Assembly: GCA_937889485.1 (NCBI GenBank)
Contig: CALAPG010000154.1
Span: forward strand, 1-6,109
DNA from: an uncultured Moraxella sp.
GTDB taxonomy: Bacteria; Pseudomonadota; Gammaproteobacteria; Pseudomonadales; Moraxellaceae
DNA length: 6,109 nt
Direction: 5' to 3'
Part shown: positions 1 to 6,109 of the stretch, piece by piece
Layout: each line of letters opens with the position of its first letter
Position numbering within the stretch: the stretch's first letter is position 1
Made by a program: the position numbers and the translations under genes
Notes under the pieces: generated by a model
What the model saw: the letters and a program-made list of their open reading frames with translations, nothing else
What the model was told of the DNA's origin: nothing
The model's database searches: none

Positions 1-604
1 GAATGATTTGACACGCTTGCAATTGCTTGCCAATCACTTCACCTAGCGAACTTTTTTCACTAAAAAAATCATAGTAACTTTCACTTAAAAGACCATCATA
101 TTCCTTTCCTAAAAAGGGTGAAAAATTATCAATGGGTTTTCGTTGTTTAAGTTTTTGCTGTGAAATGGCAATATTGTCTTGACTACTTTTACCTTTGGCA
201 TAAATCGCAAAAATATCTCGATAGAGTTTACTATTTGATTGAAAATTATGTTGGCTATAAACTTTTAAATCATGCTGAAAATCAGTCGGTGTTGCTTGCT
301 GTAAATAACTATCAAAGTTTTGCTTTAAGGTCGGCTCATAAAATGGCTGGTCAATGGCGGTTTGCATACATTGAGCAAATTTTGGGTCAGTTGGGTCAAA
401 GCGATTTTTCGGGTCAGATTTACCTACACTTTCTGCTGACATCTGCACAAAGGCAACCATAAAGCTGAGTTGATGTAGTGTAAACGGCATATCCGATTGT
501 AGCGCTTGATAAAAACTGTCATACTCCTGCTGAGTGGGTGTGACGGTGGCAAAACTTAAATTTGCTGTCAACAAACAGGTTATGCCAATCAGTAATTTTT
601 TCAT
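1..604 (-). CDS. Secreted protein of unknown function, C-terminus cut by window edge
   Basis: An open frame of 201 codons runs from the ATG at 604 to the left edge without a stop, so the 3' end is missing. I do not recognise the family. Residues 1-19 form a typical Sec signal peptide: Lys-Lys, a hydrophobic core, then L-S-F-A with likely signal peptidase I cleavage after A19. There is no good lipobox around C10. The mature part is polar, rich in Gln, Asp, Phe and Tyr, with no membrane segment. It has a Pro/Asp-rich stretch near residues 64-75 (DPKNRFDP followed by TDPKF) and cysteines at 79 and 198 that could pair in the periplasm. A weak Shine-Dalgarno (GGATT, about 6 bases upstream) precedes the start. 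The gene begins 25 bases after the Fic gene stop on the same strand, so cotranscription is likely. The first 300 bases of the window are A+T-rich (about 97 G/C by hand count), poorer in G+C than carA, which may mean acquired DNA. Confidence 0.75.
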   Translation of the reverse strand, partial: MKKLLIGITCLLTANLSFATVTPTQQEYDSFYQALQSDMPFTLHQLSFMVAFVQMSAESVGKSDPKNRFDPTDPKFAQCMQTAIDQPFYEPTLKQNFDSYLQQATPTDFQHDLKVYSQHNFQSNSKLYRDIFAIYAKGKSSQDNIAISQQKLKQRKPIDNFSPFLGKEYDGLLSESYYDFFSEKSSLGEVIGKQLQACQII

Positions 605-629
605 ATCATTAATCCAAATAACCCTGATT

Positions 630-1295
630 TTAAACCGTCAACCCATACAAACAATTTTCATATGTCCAAGCAATTATCTCATTATCATCATTCGTTTCAT
701 AAAAATCTGACAATAGCGTATGCCATGTTTCAAGCTGACTTTCATTGATATTTAACACGCCACAACCTGACATAATCAGTTGATAATTGGCGCAAATTAT
801 TGCGCTGCGTTTGTTACCATCCCAAAATAGCTGATTTCTCATCATATAGTACATGGTTTTTAGCACACGATGAGTCATCGAAATCGGTAAGTGATTTAAA
901 TCATTCAGCGTCTGCTCAACATCGGCTTTGACGGGGATTTCTGGCACAAAACTCACGCCACTTATACCCACATTACCTGTGCGTAATTCGCCCCAAGCCA
1001 GACTCTCATTGTACGCAACAAAGCTATTTATTTTACAAGCCAAGCCTAAGTCAAATGGCACGTCCGTTGATAAAATATATTGCCACGCATTTTTTAGATT
1101 GAGTACTACTTGGATATCATGGGTCGAAATACCGCTCACACTCATACCGTCAATAATCGTTTTTGTTTGCGGAAACGTGGTATTGACGTTTTCCAGTCGT
1201 GAAATACTGTGGATGACTTCCACAATATTTTTACGCGCCAAAAATCGATTTTGTTCAAGGGTTAGTTGAAATTTATCAGATAACGCTAATTTCAT
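630..1295 (-). CDS. Fic-domain protein with Gln in place of the catalytic His
   Basis: This 221-residue protein belongs to the Fic/DOC fold family, whose canonical members transfer AMP or another phosphate-containing group to target proteins. The core motif lies at residues 155-163 as Q-L-F-W-D-G-N-K-R. The phosphate-binding loop D159-G160-N161-K162-R163 is intact, but the first position, normally the catalytic His of HxFx(D/E)GN(G/K)R, is Gln (codon CAG at 833-831). Upstream, residues 99-113 (LAWGELRTG and following) fit the substrate-flap region of single-domain Fic proteins. Residues 44-50 (TKTIIDG) are at most a degenerate form of the inhibitory (S/T)xxxE(G/N) helix. The ATG at 1295 has a good AAGGA site five bases upstream. 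It follows carA by 53 bases on the same strand, with no room for a separate antitoxin gene between them. From memory, some short Fic proteins in Firmicutes also carry Q-L-F before DGNKR, so Gln may be a subfamily trait and not decay. The family call is secure; activity and target are unknown. Confidence 0.9.
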   Translation of the reverse strand: MKLALSDKFQLTLEQNRFLARKNIVEVIHSISRLENVNTTFPQTKTIIDGMSVSGISTHDIQVVLNLKNAWQYILSTDVPFDLGLACKINSFVAYNESLAWGELRTGNVGISGVSFVPEIPVKADVEQTLNDLNHLPISMTHRVLKTMYYMMRNQLFWDGNKRSAIICANYQLIMSGCGVLNINESQLETWHTLLSDFYETNDDNEIIAWTYENCLYGLTV

Positions 1296-1332
1296 GCTAT
1301 TCCTTAAAGTTGATAAAAAGAGTGATAATGTG

Positions 1333-1346
1333 GCAAGTCTTCTTGC
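1333..1346 (-). other. Small hairpin between carA and the Fic gene
   Basis: On the minus strand GCAAG-AAGA-CTTGC forms a five-base-pair stem with a four-base loop, starting just after the carA stop. No T-run follows directly; a CTTTTT appears only 11 bases later. It is therefore a weak terminator at best, and more likely a processing or mRNA-stability hairpin, or chance. Confidence 0.25.
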
Positions 1347-1348
1347 AT

Positions 1349-2539
1349 TTATGCCTTCGCTTTCGCCATCAAGTCAGCAAATTTATCAAACAGTGGCGCA
1401 CAGTCATGCGGGCCAGGGCTGGCTTCTGGGTGACCTTGGAAGCTAAACGCAGGCTTATTGGTCAAGGCAATGCCTTGGTTTGAGCCATCAAATAACGAGC
1501 GATGGGTGACTTTCACATTGTCAGGCAAACTTGCTTCATCCACCGCAAAGCCGTGATTTTGTGACGTAATCATCACCGTGCCGTTTTCGATATCTTGAAC
1601 AGGGTGGTTAGCGCCGTGGTGACCAAATTTCATTTTTAGGGTTTTTGCCCCGCTTGCCAGTGCCAATAGCTGATGACCTAAGCAAATACCAAACAGCGGA
1701 ATATCGGTTTGGGTGATGATATGTTTGATGGCATCAATGGCATAAGTACAAGGCTCAGGGTCGCCAGGACCATTAGATAAGAAGATGCCATCTGGGTTGT
1801 GTTTTAATACGTCACTGATGGGCGTTTGTGCAGGCACAACGGTGACATGACAACCACGGTCAACCAGCATCCGCAAAATATTGGTCTTGATGCCAAAATC
1901 ATACGCCACGATATTAAATTGTTGCTTGATATCGGTGCCCAATTCCTTGAAGCGTCCGCAAGTTTGGCTGACTTCTGGATTGACCAACTCCCATGAACCT
2001 TGCGTCCATGTAAAGCCGTTTTGGTCACAGCAAACCTTTGCCAAGTCCATGCCTTTGATACCTGCAAAACCTTTTGCCAATTCAATCGCTTTGGCTTCAT
2101 CAAGGTTGCCATCACTATCTGCGGTCATGATACAGCCGTTTTGTGCGCCTTTTTCACGCAGTAGGCGAGTCAGCTTACGGGTGTCGATATCGGCAATTGC
2201 CACGGTGTTGTGTTTGACTAGGTAATCGTTCAGTGAGATGGATGCGCGAAAATTACTGGTCACCATGGTCAAGTCACGGATAATCAGTCCGTTTGCCCAG
2301 ACTTTGTGGATTTTACCTGACTCGGTGTCTTCATCATTACAGCCTGTGTTGCCAATGTGGGGGTAGGTCAAGGTGACGATTTGCTGCGCGTAGCTTGGGT
2401 CGGTCAGGATTTCTTGATAGCCCGTCATGGCGGTGTTAAAAACCACCTCACCCACGGTCACGCCACTAGCACCAATACTTTTACCATAAAAAACGGTACC
2501 ATCTGCCAATGCCAAAATCGCTTTATTAAATGTCGTCAC
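1349..2539 (-). CDS. carA: Carbamoyl-phosphate synthase small (glutaminase) subunit
   Basis: CarA hydrolyses glutamine and passes ammonia to the large subunit CarB, which makes carbamoyl phosphate for arginine and pyrimidine synthesis in the cytoplasm. The 396 residues are full length for the family (E. coli 382). The N-terminal CarA domain covers roughly residues 5-150 and includes the conserved stretch around [11 protein letters not shown]. The class I glutamine amidotransferase domain covers about 209-390, with S-N-G-P-G-D at 255-260, nucleophile C286 in GICLGHQ, and H370 and E372 in GHPEAS. The Cys-to-His spacing of 84 equals that in E. coli (C269/H353). The start is GTG at 2539, preceded by a strong GAGGT site five bases upstream; the next residues ([13 protein letters not shown]) fit the usual N-terminus. 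carB is not in the window, and a Fic gene follows instead. Two candidate promoters lie upstream. Confidence 0.98.
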   Translation of the reverse strand: MTTFNKAILALADGTVFYGKSIGASGVTVGEVVFNTAMTGYQEILTDPSYAQQIVTLTYPHIGNTGCNDEDTESGKIHKVWANGLIIRDLTMVTSNFRASISLNDYLVKHNTVAIADIDTRKLTRLLREKGAQNGCIMTADSDGNLDEAKAIELAKGFAGIKGMDLAKVCCDQNGFTWTQGSWELVNPEVSQTCGRFKELGTDIKQQFNIVAYDFGIKTNILRMLVDRGCHVTVVPAQTPISDVLKHNPDGIFLSNGPGDPEPCTYAIDAIKHIITQTDIPLFGICLGHQLLALASGAKTLKMKFGHHGANHPVQDIENGTVMITSQNHGFAVDEASLPDNVKVTHRSLFDGSNQGIALTNKPAFSFQGHPEASPGPHDCAPLFDKFADLMAKAKA

Positions 2540-2567
2540 CTGTCACCTCTATTTGCTAGTCTTTGCT

Positions 2568-2573
2568 GTTATA
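2568..2573 (-). promoter_or_regulatory. Candidate proximal -10 box for carA
   Basis: The minus strand reads TTTGGG-TATAAC, a five-of-six match to the -10 consensus, about 28 bases upstream of the carA GTG, which would give a short leader that still contains the strong ribosome binding site. The -35 region at the right distance is only a T-run, so the site is weak without an activator. Confidence 0.3.
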
Positions 2574-2611
2574 CCCAAATTTTGCCCACAAAAAAGCGAG
2601 AAAGCATTGAT

Positions 2612-2674
2612 CTAAAAGAAAATAGCTAACTGGTTTTTTTGATAGTTACCAGTTTGTGCCATTAACTTTGTCAT
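2612..2674 (-). other. Possible 20-residue leader reading frame upstream of carA
   Basis: ATG at 2674 to TAG at 2612 encodes 20 residues beginning MTKLMAQTGN. It ends 72 bases before the carA start and overlaps the inverted repeat at 2628-2654, so a translating ribosome would cover that repeat. Only a weak GAG lies five bases upstream as a ribosome binding site. It is too short to support from codon use, and no amino-acid run points to Arg sensing. It may be chance. Confidence 0.2.
2628..2654. repeat. Inverted repeat upstream of carA
   Basis: AACTGGT (2628-2634) and ACCAGTT (2648-2654) are perfect seven-base complements around a 13-base centre. Read on the minus strand, the hairpin is followed by the T-rich AGCTATTTTCTTTT. 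It could be a weak terminator for the membrane protein gene that ends at 2756, a leader structure of carA, or an operator. The sequence alone does not decide. Confidence 0.4.
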
Positions 2675-2703
2675 GCCTACTCGCTTGGATATAGATTTTG
2701 CGT

Positions 2704-2712
2704 ATTCTAACA
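2704..2712 (-). promoter_or_regulatory. Candidate distal extended -10 promoter for carA
   Basis: The minus strand reads TGTTAGAAT, an extended -10 (TGn plus TAGAAT, five of six). No clear -35 is present, which extended -10 promoters can tolerate. Transcription would start near 2697 and give a leader of about 155 bases carrying the 2628-2654 inverted repeat and a 20-codon reading frame. Confidence 0.3.
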
Positions 2713-2755
2713 GAACCAAACCAAAAAAGGTAGTAAAAAATCACCCAATCATGCG

Positions 2756-2995
2756 TCATCCGCCCAAAAAACGCAGCTCAGGCACAAACACGCCCACCAC
2801 AAACCAAACCGTTTGGGCAAGCCAAATAATCAGCACATACAACCGAATTTGCTCGGCATGCCAATCAAGTGCAAACCAACCGACCACAAAAAAAGATAAC
2901 CAACCTTCGATTTTTTTTGCCCCACCCATTGCCAAAATCCAATAATTGACCCATGACGTACCCAAAAATCCCAATAGCCATAGCAAAGTTGTCAT
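2756..2995 (-). CDS. Small membrane protein with three predicted helices
   Basis: The 79-residue product is strongly hydrophobic and Trp-rich, with likely membrane helices near residues 3-23, 30-44 and 50-72. Short charged links (AKKIEG, and LDWHAEQ between helices 2 and 3) separate them. I do not recognise the family and see no catalytic motif. The start is chosen at 2995 because the in-frame ATG at 3022 has no ribosome binding site, while AAGG lies nine bases before 2995. The longer form would add nine polar residues. The gene is followed by about 216 bases before carA on the same strand and is transcribed away from ubiH. The opposite strand is also open, but it encodes a low-complexity Pro/Thr/Asn-rich product, as expected for the antisense of a hydrophobic gene. 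Confidence 0.6.
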   Translation of the reverse strand: MTTLLWLLGFLGTSWVNYWILAMGGAKKIEGWLSFFVVGWFALDWHAEQIRLYVLIIWLAQTVWFVVGVFVPELRFLGG

Positions 2996-3273
2996 CGTGT
3001 TGCGCCTTGATTGATTAGTCATCTAAAGTTTGTCAAATCTGCCACAAATCACAAGGGGGATTATGTTAAAATAGCTCGACTTGACAATCAAAAAACGGCA
3101 GGCGGTATCAGCCAAATCATTGCTAGAATCGCTGCCAAATTCAATGCCTAATTAATGCGCAATGAATAAATGAATAATAGGGGTGACCCATAATTTTTAT
3201 GCAGGCACTGCCTAATAGACGTGCCCGAGACCATAAACGCATCATAACCATAGACTGATAACAAGAGCGACGC
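2996..3273. promoter_or_regulatory. Divergent intergenic region between membrane protein gene and ubiH
   Basis: No convincing gene is seen in these 278 bases. On the plus strand TGTTAAAAT at 3064-3072 fits an extended -10 box and could drive ubiH with a leader of about 195 bases, but it has no matching -35. Two short odd-centred dyads, GGGTgACCC (3181-3189) and AGGCAcTGCCT (3203-3213), lie within 33 bases and could be protein sites. An ATG at 3199 opens 19 Arg-rich codons ending at 3258, 15 bases before ubiH, without a good ribosome binding site. On the minus strand TTGACA (3036-3031) lacks a partner -10. Confidence 0.3.
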
Positions 3274-4533
3274 ATGAATACTATCACTTCTCAAACCGTG
3301 CTCATCATTGGCGGTGGCAATGTCGGTTTATCCTTTGCCCTGCTATTAGCCGATCAAGGCATCCAAAGCACGCTATTAGAAAAAACCCCATACCCCACCA
3401 TCAGCCCCGATGATGACCTAGACCGCAAGCAGTTTGATAGCCGCAATATCGCCTTATCACGGCGCACGGTACAGATTTATAATAGCCTAGTGGTGGGGGA
3501 CAACACCTTATGGCATGAACTACAAAGCCATGCCTGCCGTATTGATGAAGTTAACATTAGCGAACAAGACAGCTTTGGCAAAGCTACCCTCAACAAGCAC
3601 GCCGAAGGAGTCGAAAGTTTTGGGCAAGTGATGGAAAACGCATGGCTTGGCAAAAAACTGCTCATGACAGTGCAAAATAATCCCTTGATTACACTGATTG
3701 ATGGGGCAACTTTGACAGCCTTGACCCAAACCGACAAAGACGTGACAGTGACGTTTTGTGATGCGACACAACAACCACAGACGCTGACGGCTGATTTACT
3801 GGTTGCCTGTGATGGTCAACACTCGCCTTGCCGTGAGCTATTGGGTATCGGCACGACCACGCACGATTATCAGCAAGTAGGCATCGTGGGCGTGGTGATG
3901 ACCGACCAACCGCACAACCATCAAGCCATTGAACGTTTTAATAAGATGGGTGCAGTGGCGGTGCTGCCACTTACGGACTTTCAAGGCGATGGTCATCAAG
4001 CCCAGCAAGGCTATCGCCGCTCGGTGGTGTGGGTATGCCCCAAAGGAGAAGAGCAGCGCTATCTGGATGATGATGCGTATTTTATCGATACCATTCAGCA
4101 TGCCTTTGGTGATTTGGCGGGCAAGTTTGTCAAAGCAGGCAAGCGCGGCGCATACCCACTGGTCAAGGTGCTAGCAAATAGCCAAGTCAAAGGTCGCTGC
4201 GTCATCATGGGCAATGCTGCCCACACCTTGCACCCTGTGGCAGGGCAGGGCTTTAACTTGTGTATGCGCGATGCCGACACCCTTGCCAAGCTGATTGGCA
4301 AACAAGTCATGCGCGGTCAAGATATTGGCGATGGTGACATGCTAAAAACCTATGCTAAACGCCGCAAAGCTGACCAAAAACGGGTCGAAATCTTTTGTGA
4401 CACGGTGGTGTATAGCTTTATGATTCAAAATCCACTGTTAAAAGTTGCCCGTAATGTCGGCTTAATTGCCTTTGATAAAGTCCCGTTTGTCAAACCAATG
4501 GTAGCGACCTTTGCGATGGGGCTAGAAAGTTAA
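3274..4533 (+). CDS. ubiH: UbiH-type FAD-dependent ubiquinone ring hydroxylase
   Basis: Predicted aerobic monooxygenase of ubiquinone synthesis, which in E. coli hydroxylates 2-octaprenyl-6-methoxyphenol. The 419 residues are slightly longer than E. coli UbiH. The FAD Rossmann motif is G13-G-G-N-V-G18, with acidic E36 at the end of strand two. R57 lies in S-R-N-I-A-L-S, the DG motif is D180-G181 (ACDGQHS), and the second flavin motif is G313-N-A-A-H-T-L-H-P followed by GQGFNL (324-329). The GN in place of the commoner GD, with TLHP, is as I recall it in E. coli UbiH and argues for UbiH over UbiI or UbiF. Further matches by memory are IERFNKMG and AGKRGAYPL. The ATG at 3274 is the first usable start after an in-frame TAA at 3259; only a weak AAGAG lies upstream. 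Two more plus-strand genes follow, after gaps of 91 and 127 bases, the second a related hydroxylase. Confidence 0.88.
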   Translation: MNTITSQTVLIIGGGNVGLSFALLLADQGIQSTLLEKTPYPTISPDDDLDRKQFDSRNIALSRRTVQIYNSLVVGDNTLWHELQSHACRIDEVNISEQDSFGKATLNKHAEGVESFGQVMENAWLGKKLLMTVQNNPLITLIDGATLTALTQTDKDVTVTFCDATQQPQTLTADLLVACDGQHSPCRELLGIGTTTHDYQQVGIVGVVMTDQPHNHQAIERFNKMGAVAVLPLTDFQGDGHQAQQGYRRSVVWVCPKGEEQRYLDDDAYFIDTIQHAFGDLAGKFVKAGKRGAYPLVKVLANSQVKGRCVIMGNAAHTLHPVAGQGFNLCMRDADTLAKLIGKQVMRGQDIGDGDMLKTYAKRRKADQKRVEIFCDTVVYSFMIQNPLLKVARNVGLIAFDKVPFVKPMVATFAMGLES

Positions 4534-4553
4534 GTAAATCCAATTGGCATAAC

Positions 4554-4613
4554 TATGCCCAAATATGTGCCCCCAAATATGTGCTCCAATATGTGCCCTA
4601 CTATGCCCCAAAA
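4554..4613. repeat. Degenerate short tandem repeat, about five units of 10-14 bases
   Basis: Five consecutive units begin with TATG: TATGCCCAAA, TATGTGCCCCCAAA, TATGTGCTCCAA, TATGTGCCCTAC and TATGCCCCAAAA. They fill most of the gap between ubiH and the adhesin-like gene and end three bases before that gene's ribosome binding site. Read as protein, the repeat would give a Cys/Pro-rich extension without signal-peptide character, so it is probably not translated. Unit number or the C-runs could vary between strains by slippage. Confidence 0.75.
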
Positions 4614-4624
4614 AGGTGACTAGC

Positions 4625-5050
4625 ATGCATCACAGGTTTTTAAAGTGCTTATTTTTTTTAGGGTGGGTGTTAACACCGCCGATGGCAACTGCCGAAAACT
4701 GGCTAATGCTCAACGCCAATGCTGAGGCGACAGACTATTTTGACACCACATCGGTCAAAAGAATCAGTGATAGCTTGCCCTATATTAGCTACGCTATCAA
4801 AACGCAGTACCACCAACCCCAAAACATTACTCACCACAAAACCTACACCACCACGATTGCTGAGATAAAAATTGACTGTATGGGTAACCGCTTCGCCCTA
4901 GTCAAAGCAGATTATTATGATGAGCATCAACAACTTATCGATAGCGACCAGCTCACAAAAGATAATTGGCAAAAAATGACCGCCGATAGCATGATGAATA
5001 GTATGCTACGCGCAGGCTGTTATATGGTGGGCTATCGAAATGAGTTATGA
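4625..5050 (+). CDS. Small secreted protein resembling the surface-adhesin E family
   Basis: The 141-residue product has a signal peptide: a basic start (HHRFLK), a hydrophobic core, and likely cleavage after A23 in A-T-A. The mature part begins NWLML and contains Y-F-D-T-T-S-V-K-R (38-46), then an I-D-C motif (C85), a Y-Y-D segment (97-99), W115 and a C-terminal G-C (C132). This order (short beta strands, DT-S-[IV], xDC, YYD, Trp and a last Cys) matches small secreted proteins of the Haemophilus protein E (Adhesin_E) group. I infer this from the pattern, without alignment. C85 and C132 probably form a disulfide. The start at 4625 is preferred over the in-frame ATG at 4565 because AGGTG lies six bases upstream and the shorter form begins directly with the signal peptide. 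It sits between two ubiquinone hydroxylase genes. Function could be surface or periplasmic binding; a link to ubiquinone is not indicated. Confidence 0.8.
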   Translation: MHHRFLKCLFFLGWVLTPPMATAENWLMLNANAEATDYFDTTSVKRISDSLPYISYAIKTQYHQPQNITHHKTYTTTIAEIKIDCMGNRFALVKADYYDEHQQLIDSDQLTKDNWQKMTADSMMNSMLRAGCYMVGYRNEL

Positions 5051-5177
5051 TAAAAGCGCTGACTTCTATAACATCAATCGCGCGCTCCTTGCCACCCAAC
5101 ACCCTAACCCTACATGCTTTAAAAATAAACAGTTGATAATAAACTTAATCACCTTCTGATACGTTGGAAACAACACC
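5051..5177 (+). promoter_or_regulatory. Gap before the second hydroxylase gene
   Basis: The upstream gene ends in TGATAA. No clear terminator follows. TTGATA at 5133-5138 with TGATAC at 5157-5162 (18-base spacer) is a poor promoter candidate, and GGAA eight bases before the ATG at 5178 is the ribosome binding site. Readthrough from the ubiH side remains possible. Confidence 0.2.
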
Positions 5178-6109
5178 ATGACAACCAAAGATTCAACGCT
5201 CATTATTGGCGGCGGCATTGTTGGCGCAACACTGGCGCTCAAACTTGCCCAAGCGCGCCACCCCGTCACTTTGATTGACGCTCGTCCAAAATTATCGCAA
5301 GCGGATTGGGCAGACAAACTCACCCAACGTGATGCCCGCGTGTATGCCTTAAGCCTTGCCAGTATTGGCTTACTCAAAGACGTTGGCGCATGGCAACGCC
5401 TACTCCAAAACGGACGCAAAGCCGACTATACCCAAATGCAGGTATGGCAAACCAATGGCGTAGGGGAACTTAACTTTGGCGGCTGGGATAAAGCGCAGGC
5501 TAATCCGCCATTACTGGGTAGTATGGTCGAACCGTTTATCATTGAAAAGTCGTTATACGATGGTTTTGAAGATGATAGCCTAACCGAATATGGCAAGTCG
5601 TATTTGACCCATATTGCAGGGCAAAAAGTGACCCACATTGAGTGGCTAGGTGACAATGACGGCTATCGCATCACCCTTGATAATGGTGATACTCACACCG
5701 CCAAGCTGCTGATTGGCGCAGATGGTCGTGGTTCGATGGTTCGCAAGGCGGTAGGCATTCGGCTTGATACACTTGATTATCATCAGACTGCTATTTGCTG
5801 CGCGATACAGACCGAGCTACCGCACAACGCCACCGCGCGACAAGTGTTTTTGCCCACAGGGCCTTTGGCGTTATTGCCGCTTGCCGATGTCACCGACAGC
5901 GACAAAGCTCTCCCCGAGCATTGGCAATCGGTGGTTTGGACATTGCCCACCAATAGCGCACTTGACTTACTAACCCTATCCCCAAATGCGCTCGCCAAAG
6001 CACTTGCCTTTGCCAGTAGTTATGCGTTGGGTGATATTAGTGCCATTGAATCTATCGCCAGTTTTTCGCTCAATGCCCAACATGCCAAAGCGTACGTCAA
6101 ACCCAATTT
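5178..6109 (+). CDS. UbiI/VisC-type FAD-dependent ubiquinone hydroxylase, 3' end cut by window
   Basis: Second member of the UbiH/UbiF/UbiI/COQ6 flavin monooxygenases in this window; 310 codons are present without a stop. The FAD motif is G11-G-G-I-V-G16, with D34 (in place of Glu) closing strand two. R54 sits in R-D-A-R-V-Y-A-L-S, and the DG motif is D182-G183 (IGADGRGS). The sequence stops just before the expected GDAAH flavin motif. MQVW, the L-x-x-M-V-E segment and A-R-Q-V-F followed by LALLPLAD resemble E. coli UbiI (VisC, the C5 hydroxylase) somewhat more than UbiF, but without the C-terminus or an alignment this is not settled, so no symbol is given. The ATG at 5178 has GGAA eight bases upstream. 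From memory, Pseudomonas also has ubiH, a small hypothetical gene and a visC-like gene in a row, which suits this order. Confidence 0.9.
   Translation, partial: MTTKDSTLIIGGGIVGATLALKLAQARHPVTLIDARPKLSQADWADKLTQRDARVYALSLASIGLLKDVGAWQRLLQNGRKADYTQMQVWQTNGVGELNFGGWDKAQANPPLLGSMVEPFIIEKSLYDGFEDDSLTEYGKSYLTHIAGQKVTHIEWLGDNDGYRITLDNGDTHTAKLLIGADGRGSMVRKAVGIRLDTLDYHQTAICCAIQTELPHNATARQVFLPTGPLALLPLADVTDSDKALPEHWQSVVWTLPTNSALDLLTLSPNALAKALAFASSYALGDISAIESIASFSLNAQHAKAYVKPN

Noticed and set aside
160..462. Plus-strand open frame of 100 codons at the left
   Set aside because: It lies wholly opposite the signal-peptide gene at 1-604, which has a better start context and a recognisable export signal.
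630..1295. Fic gene as the toxin of a two-gene toxin-antitoxin module
   Set aside because: There is no small gene immediately upstream for an antitoxin, the downstream gene encodes an exported protein, and the catalytic His is absent.
2673..2945. Plus-strand open frame of 90 codons opposite the small membrane protein
   Set aside because: Pro/Thr/Asn/Lys-rich, low-complexity product typical of the antisense of a hydrophobic gene, with no ribosome binding site.
3081..3154. TTG-started 24-codon frame after the candidate -10 upstream of ubiH
   Set aside because: No ribosome binding site, a rare start codon and no recognisable product.
4565..4624. N-terminal extension of the adhesin-like protein from the ATG at 4565
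   Set aside because: It would translate the tandem repeat into a Cys/Pro-rich stretch ahead of the signal peptide; the ATG at 4625 has a good ribosome binding site.
5055..5087. AGCGC...GCGCT as a terminator after the adhesin-like gene
   Set aside because: Five-base arms with a loop of more than 20 bases and no following T-run; likely chance.

Overview
The window looks like chromosomal DNA from a gammaproteobacterium. Moraxellaceae (Moraxella/Psychrobacter-like) is the best guess, from moderate G+C, the style of the CarA and UbiH proteins, and a ubiH / small secreted gene / ubiI-type order. This placement is inferred from protein character and not from a marker gene. No RNA gene, insertion sequence, CRISPR array or origin was seen.

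Left half, all on the minus strand and read right to left: carA (carbamoyl-phosphate synthase small subunit, GTG start, 2539-1349), then a Fic-family protein (1295-630), then an unrecognised secreted protein (604 to beyond the left edge). The gaps are only 53 and 25 bases, so the three could share a transcript. The large subunit gene carB, often next to carA, is not in the window. A Fic gene and an A+T-rich secreted-protein gene occupy that place. The Fic core motif has Gln where the catalytic His is expected.

Middle: a 216-base region upstream of carA holds two candidate promoters, an inverted repeat and a 20-codon reading frame that overlaps it. Next comes a small three-helix membrane protein gene on the minus strand (2995-2756). 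A 278-base divergent intergenic region follows, in which only weak signals are visible.

Right half, all on the plus strand: a UbiH-type FAD monooxygenase (3274-4533), a small secreted protein resembling the adhesin-E family (4625-5050), and a second FAD monooxygenase of the UbiI/VisC type (5178 to beyond the right edge). The two monooxygenases are predicted to hydroxylate the ubiquinone ring at different positions. The secreted protein between them has no obvious role in that pathway. A short degenerate tandem repeat lies directly upstream of it.
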